DNA of 64,000 nt. Source: Myxococcota bacterium (GTDB lineage Bacteria > Myxococcota_A > Bradymonadia > UBA7976 > UBA1532). The stretch covers positions 124,001 to 188,000 of the forward strand of contig JAKLJY010000001.1 of the NCBI GenBank assembly GCA_023150895.1. The letters are read 5' to 3'. Of the stretch, positions 60,913 through 64,000 are shown piece by piece; the first letter of the stretch is position 1; every line of letters starts with the position of its first letter. The notes beneath the pieces were generated by a model. That model was not told the origin of the DNA. It worked only from the letters and a program-made list of their open reading frames with translations, and ran no database searches. A program made the position numbers and the translations under genes.

Positions 60913-63420
60913 TTGGCCAAGATCACGCGTTCCCGCCGTCCGTCCGCTCCCGCCGCGCCCGCACTGACCCCCGATGAACTCGCCTGGCGGTGCCCGCCTG
61001 CCCTGCTCGCCCCGCTTCGGGGGGTCGAAGAGGAGCACGGCGCGCTCATCGGACAGTCCCGCGCGCTCGACGCCCTCCGGCTCGGGCTTACGATCGAGTC
61101 TCCCGGTCACAACATCTTCGTCTGCGGCCCGAGCGGCACGGGCAAGATGTCCACGGTGCGCGCGTTGCTCAAGCGCCGCCCGCAGCGGGACCGCCCCCTC
61201 TACGACTACGCGTACGTCCACAACTTCTCCGATCCGGACCGCCCCCGACTCCTCCGGATGCCGGCCGGCACGGCGCGCCGATTCCGGAAGGAGTTCGAGA
61301 AGCTGGTCGTCGAGTTGCCGGAAACCGTGTCGCGGCTCCTCGAGGCGGAAACCCTCGAGCGCCGACGCGAGAAGGCGGCCGAGACGTACAAGTCGCTCGA
61401 GCGCGAACTCATCGGCGCGTTCGAGCGCACGTGTGAAAAGCAGCAGTTCCAGCTCGCCCAGGTCCAGGTCGGCGAGAGCCAGCACCTCGAGATCTACCCC
61501 GTCTACCGGAAGAAGCCCATCGACATCGAGGAGCTCCGGGAGCTCGTCGCGACGGGCAAGGCGCGCGTCGCCCGTTTCGACGCGATCCAAGCCGACTACG
61601 AGACGCTGAAGGGCGAACTCCGGACGATCCTCGGTCAGCTGCGCAAAGAGGCGCGGCGCATGCAGGAAGAGATCAAGGACCTCGAAAGCACCGCCGTCCG
61701 CCGGGCGCTCGACGACGCTTTCAACGAGCTTCTCGAGTCGTTTTCCTTCGAAGGGGCGCGCACGTGGCTCGAGGAGGTCACGGGCGCCATTCTCGAGCAC
61801 CTCGACCTCTTCGACGACGATCTCGGGGACGACGAGGACGGCGATCCGGATCCGAGCCGCGTCGAGGAGCTCCTCCGACGCCTGCGCATCAACATCGTGC
61901 TCGACAACGACGGCGCAACGGCGACCCCGGTCGTCTTCGAGAACTTCCCGACGTTCACGAATCTGCTCGGCACCGTCGAGCGGTCGTCCGAGGACACGCG
62001 CGGGACGGTCGACTTCACCCACATCAAGGCCGGTTCGCTGCTGCGAGCGGACGGCGGTTTTCTCATTCTCAACGCGAACGATGCGGTCCAGGAAGCGGGC
62101 GTCTGGCGAGCCCTCTATCGGGTGCTGAAGACGCGTGAACTCGAGATTCAGTCGCCCGAACAGTTCATGTCGCCGGGCGCGGCGTGCGCGCTGAAGCCCG
62201 AGTCCATCCGGGTGGACGTCAAGGTGATTGCCGTCGGAGACGACGACCTCTATCGATTGCTCTACACGGGCACGGACGAGTTCCGGCGGGTCTTCAAGAT
62301 CAAGGCCGACTTCGACGACGAGATGCCCCGGGATCCCGAGCACCTCGCGCTCTACGCACAACACATCTGGCGCGTCGTCCGCGAGGAGAACCTGACGCCC
62401 GTCGGCGACACGGGTCTCGCCCGCCTCGTCGAGTTCGGCGTGCGCCTCGCCGACCGGCAGGATCGCCTCTCCGCGCGATTCTCCGACATCACCGATCTCC
62501 TCCGCGAGGCGAGCCACTATGCCCGCGAGGCGGGTGGCGAGTCCGTCGATGCGGAGCACGTCCGACGGGCCCTCGACGAGCGCCGCCGTCGCCACGGTCT
62601 TGCCGAGGAGAAGCTCCACGAGCTCATCCAGTGCGGTGTCATCGACATCGCGACCGATGGCGACGAAGTCGGTCAGATCAACGCTCTGACCGTCCTCGAC
62701 CTCGCCGACCACACCTTCGGACAACCCTGCCGCGTGACGGCGAGTGTCGCCCCAGGCTCGGAGGGCCTCATCAGCATCGAGCGCGAGGTCGAGCTCAGCG
62801 GCCGCTTGCACGACAAGGGCACGCTGATCCTCTCAGGCTGGCTGCGCTCGCACTACCTGCCGATGCAGCCCCTGAGTCTCTCGGCCACGTTGACGTTCGA
62901 ACAGCTCCACGACGACATCGATGGAGACAGCGCCTCCGCGGCCGAGGCGCTCGCGCTTCTGTCCGCCCTGGCCGACGTGCCGCTCCCCCAGGGAATGGCC
63001 ATCACCGGGGCCATCGACCAGCGCGGCCGGATCCTCGCGATCGGCGGCGTCAACGAGAAGATCGAAGGCTTCTTCCGGTTGTGCGCCCACCGAGGTCTCA
63101 CGGGCCGACAGGGCATTCTCATCCCGGCGGACAACCGGCGGAACCTCCAGCTCGAGGACGACGTCGTCGAGGCCGTCCGCGCCGGACGGTTCCACATCTG
63201 GTCCGTCGGTAGCCTCGACACCGCGATCGAGCGACTGACGGGCAAGCCCGCCGGGGCGCCGGACGCGCAGGGGCGTTTCCCGAACGACAGCTTCAACGCG
63301 CGGGTGCGCGCCCGCCTGGTCGAACTCGCTCACCTCGGTGCGGAAAAGCCGACGCCGCCGGGTCGACGGGGCGCCTCCCGAGGTCGTCGGCCCGTGCCGA
63401 CGGCGGACGGGGAGCCCTGA
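60913..63420 (+). CDS. Lon-family AAA+ protease (AAA_32/S16, YcbZ-LonC-like)
   Basis: 835 residues from a TTG at 60913 (AGGA nine bases before; the nearest ATG is out of frame). Walker A GPSGTGKMS around Lys78. A ~200-residue coiled insert (ETLERRREKAAETYKSLERE) follows, then RADGGFLILNANDAV, RVDVKVIAVGDDDLY and FSDITDLLREASHYAR of the ATPase. The S16 protease domain ends the protein: Ser in DGDSASAAEALALLSAL and Lys in GGVNEKIEGFF form the dyad. A basic, disordered tail of ~45 residues follows. Degrades proteins in the cytosol; lacks the LAN domain of housekeeping Lon. Confidence 0.93.
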   Translation: MAKITRSRRPSAPAAPALTPDELAWRCPPALLAPLRGVEEEHGALIGQSRALDALRLGLTIESPGHNIFVCGPSGTGKMSTVRALLKRRPQRDRPLYDYAYVHNFSDPDRPRLLRMPAGTARRFRKEFEKLVVELPETVSRLLEAETLERRREKAAETYKSLERELIGAFERTCEKQQFQLAQVQVGESQHLEIYPVYRKKPIDIEELRELVATGKARVARFDAIQADYETLKGELRTILGQLRKEARRMQEEIKDLESTAVRRALDDAFNELLESFSFEGARTWLEEVTGAILEHLDLFDDDLGDDEDGDPDPSRVEELLRRLRINIVLDNDGATATPVVFENFPTFTNLLGTVERSSEDTRGTVDFTHIKAGSLLRADGGFLILNANDAVQEAGVWRALYRVLKTRELEIQSPEQFMSPGAACALKPESIRVDVKVIAVGDDDLYRLLYTGTDEFRRVFKIKADFDDEMPRDPEHLALYAQHIWRVVREENLTPVGDTGLARLVEFGVRLADRQDRLSARFSDITDLLREASHYAREAGGESVDAEHVRRALDERRRRHGLAEEKLHELIQCGVIDIATDGDEVGQINALTVLDLADHTFGQPCRVTASVAPGSEGLISIEREVELSGRLHDKGTLILSGWLRSHYLPMQPLSLSATLTFEQLHDDIDGDSASAAEALALLSALADVPLPQGMAITGAIDQRGRILAIGGVNEKIEGFFRLCAHRGLTGRQGILIPADNRRNLQLEDDVVEAVRAGRFHIWSVGSLDTAIERLTGKPAGAPDAQGRFPNDSFNARVRARLVELAHLGAEKPTPPGRRGASRGRRPVPTADGEP

Positions 63421-63488
63421 GGGGTTTACGGGAGGGCGCGTAGAGCGTATGACGCACGCGCTCGTGCCGGCGCCGTCAGGAAACTGAC

Positions 63489-63505
63489 CGGCCTGAATCT
63501 TGCTT
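63489..63505 (+). promoter_or_regulatory. Possible sigma-54 promoter of the right-end gene
   Basis: CGGCCTGAATCTTGCTT: GG at 63490-63491, ten bases, GC at 63502-63503; TTGCT is exact but the GGCACG half is poor. Start near 63515, leader ~78 bases. Confidence 0.35.
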
Positions 63506-63592
63506 TGGCCCGCCGGCCGACATTGGCCACCTGTGCAGGCGTACAGAACTGCACACCAGCGCCCATCGGCGCTTTGGGGAAGGGATTTCGTC

Positions 63593-64000
63593 GTGACCAA
63601 GCTGAACATGCTGCGCGCCGCCCTCGTGGCCAGCGCCCTGACCCCCGCACTCGCCCAGGCGCAGGCCGTCGCCGCCGCGACCCCCGAGGCCGGCGCCCAG
63701 GCGACGGTCGCGCCCGCTTCCCCGCCCTCCGGGGACGCGCCTGCGAAGGCGCCCGAGGGCGAGGCATGGCCGGTCTCCGCGAGCGTCTCCGTTCGGTACG
63801 GGTTCAATCACGCGAACTTCACGCCCACCGAGTCCGACGCCCCGGACTACGGGACCCAGAACGCCAGCGTTTCGGTCAGCGCAAGCTATCCGTTCCTCGA
63901 AAAGTACTCCGTCGACGTCAGCCTGAGCGCCAGCAAGGAGCTCGCCGATAGCTACTACGGCGCCAACTCCTCCCAGACCTCGATTCGCGGCACCGACTTC
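63593..64000 (+). CDS. Exported, probably outer-membrane beta-barrel protein; cut by window edge
   Basis: 136 codons visible from the GTG at 63593 (GGGGAAGGGA upstream; an ATG five codons later has no such site). Signal peptide LVASALTPALAQA, an Ala/Pro linker to ~residue 58, then alternating strand-like segments (PVSASVSVRYGFNHANF, QNASVSVSASYPFLEKYSVD) typical of transmembrane beta-hairpins starting after a periplasmic linker. No family can be fixed from this fragment. Confidence 0.75.
   Translation, partial: MTKLNMLRAALVASALTPALAQAQAVAAATPEAGAQATVAPASPPSGDAPAKAPEGEAWPVSASVSVRYGFNHANFTPTESDAPDYGTQNASVSVSASYPFLEKYSVDVSLSASKELADSYYGANSSQTSIRGTDF

Noticed and set aside
59749-62811. Minus-strand open frame of about 1,000 codons opposite the Lon-like gene
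   Set aside because: It also runs across the riboswitch and promoter; the plus frame carries Walker A and the Ser-Lys dyad.

Overview
The window comes from a GC-rich, two-membrane bacterium, most likely a member of the Myxococcota (the old Deltaproteobacteria). The clues are a Hanks-type Ser/Thr kinase with a PEGA tail, MopE/MXYO-type Cys-Asp repeat proteins, an IgGFc-binding-domain lipoprotein, an AgmX/PglI-type lipoprotein, about a dozen lipobox proteins with Gly- or Pro-rich linkers, and the gene order rpmI-rplT-pheS-pheT-ihfA-merR. I see no rRNA, CRISPR array, insertion sequence or prophage.

Region 1 (1-18.8 kb, minus strand) is one long run of 15 genes led by a Ser/Thr kinase. Behind it come small secreted proteins and lipoproteins, a complete peptide-type ABC importer (binding protein, two permeases, two ATPases), a TPR membrane protein, a PD40 beta-propeller protein, a PEGA protein, a large MXYO/glycine-rich lipoprotein and a TPR protein cut by the left edge. 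Most stops and starts overlap as ATGA or GTGA, so the run looks like a single translation-coupled operon. It sits back to back with region 2 (19-24.1 kb, plus), two large surface lipoproteins (IgGFc-binding and IPT/TIG).

Region 3 (24.1-28.5 kb) holds a frameshifted glycosyltransferase, an AgmX-like lipoprotein, an unknown gene, and a 5'-nucleotidase split into two genes. Region 4 (28.5-36 kb, minus) is housekeeping: tRNA-Val, rpmI, rplT, pheS, pheT, ihfA, merR, tRNA-Pro, surE, a LysM/M23 lipoprotein, apt and tRNA-Arg, with terminator-like hairpins right after two of the tRNAs. Region 5 (36-43.4 kb, plus) has a DciA/DUF721 protein, lipoproteins, a ceramidase-like lipoprotein and a DEAD-box RNA helicase.

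Region 6 (43.4-57.3 kb, minus) is dominated by a 3,824-residue all-TPR protein whose stop overlaps the start of phosphatidylserine decarboxylase, followed by a methyltransferase with a long disordered N-terminus. Region 7 (57.5-64 kb) has an aminotransferase, a Cys-rich lipoprotein, an HDOD protein, a Lon-family AAA+ protease and the start of a secreted, probably outer-membrane protein. It also contains what I rate as the best find: a near-consensus sigma-54 promoter followed by a GEMM-I cyclic-di-GMP riboswitch whose closing stem can cover the ribosome binding site of a small exported protein of unknown function.
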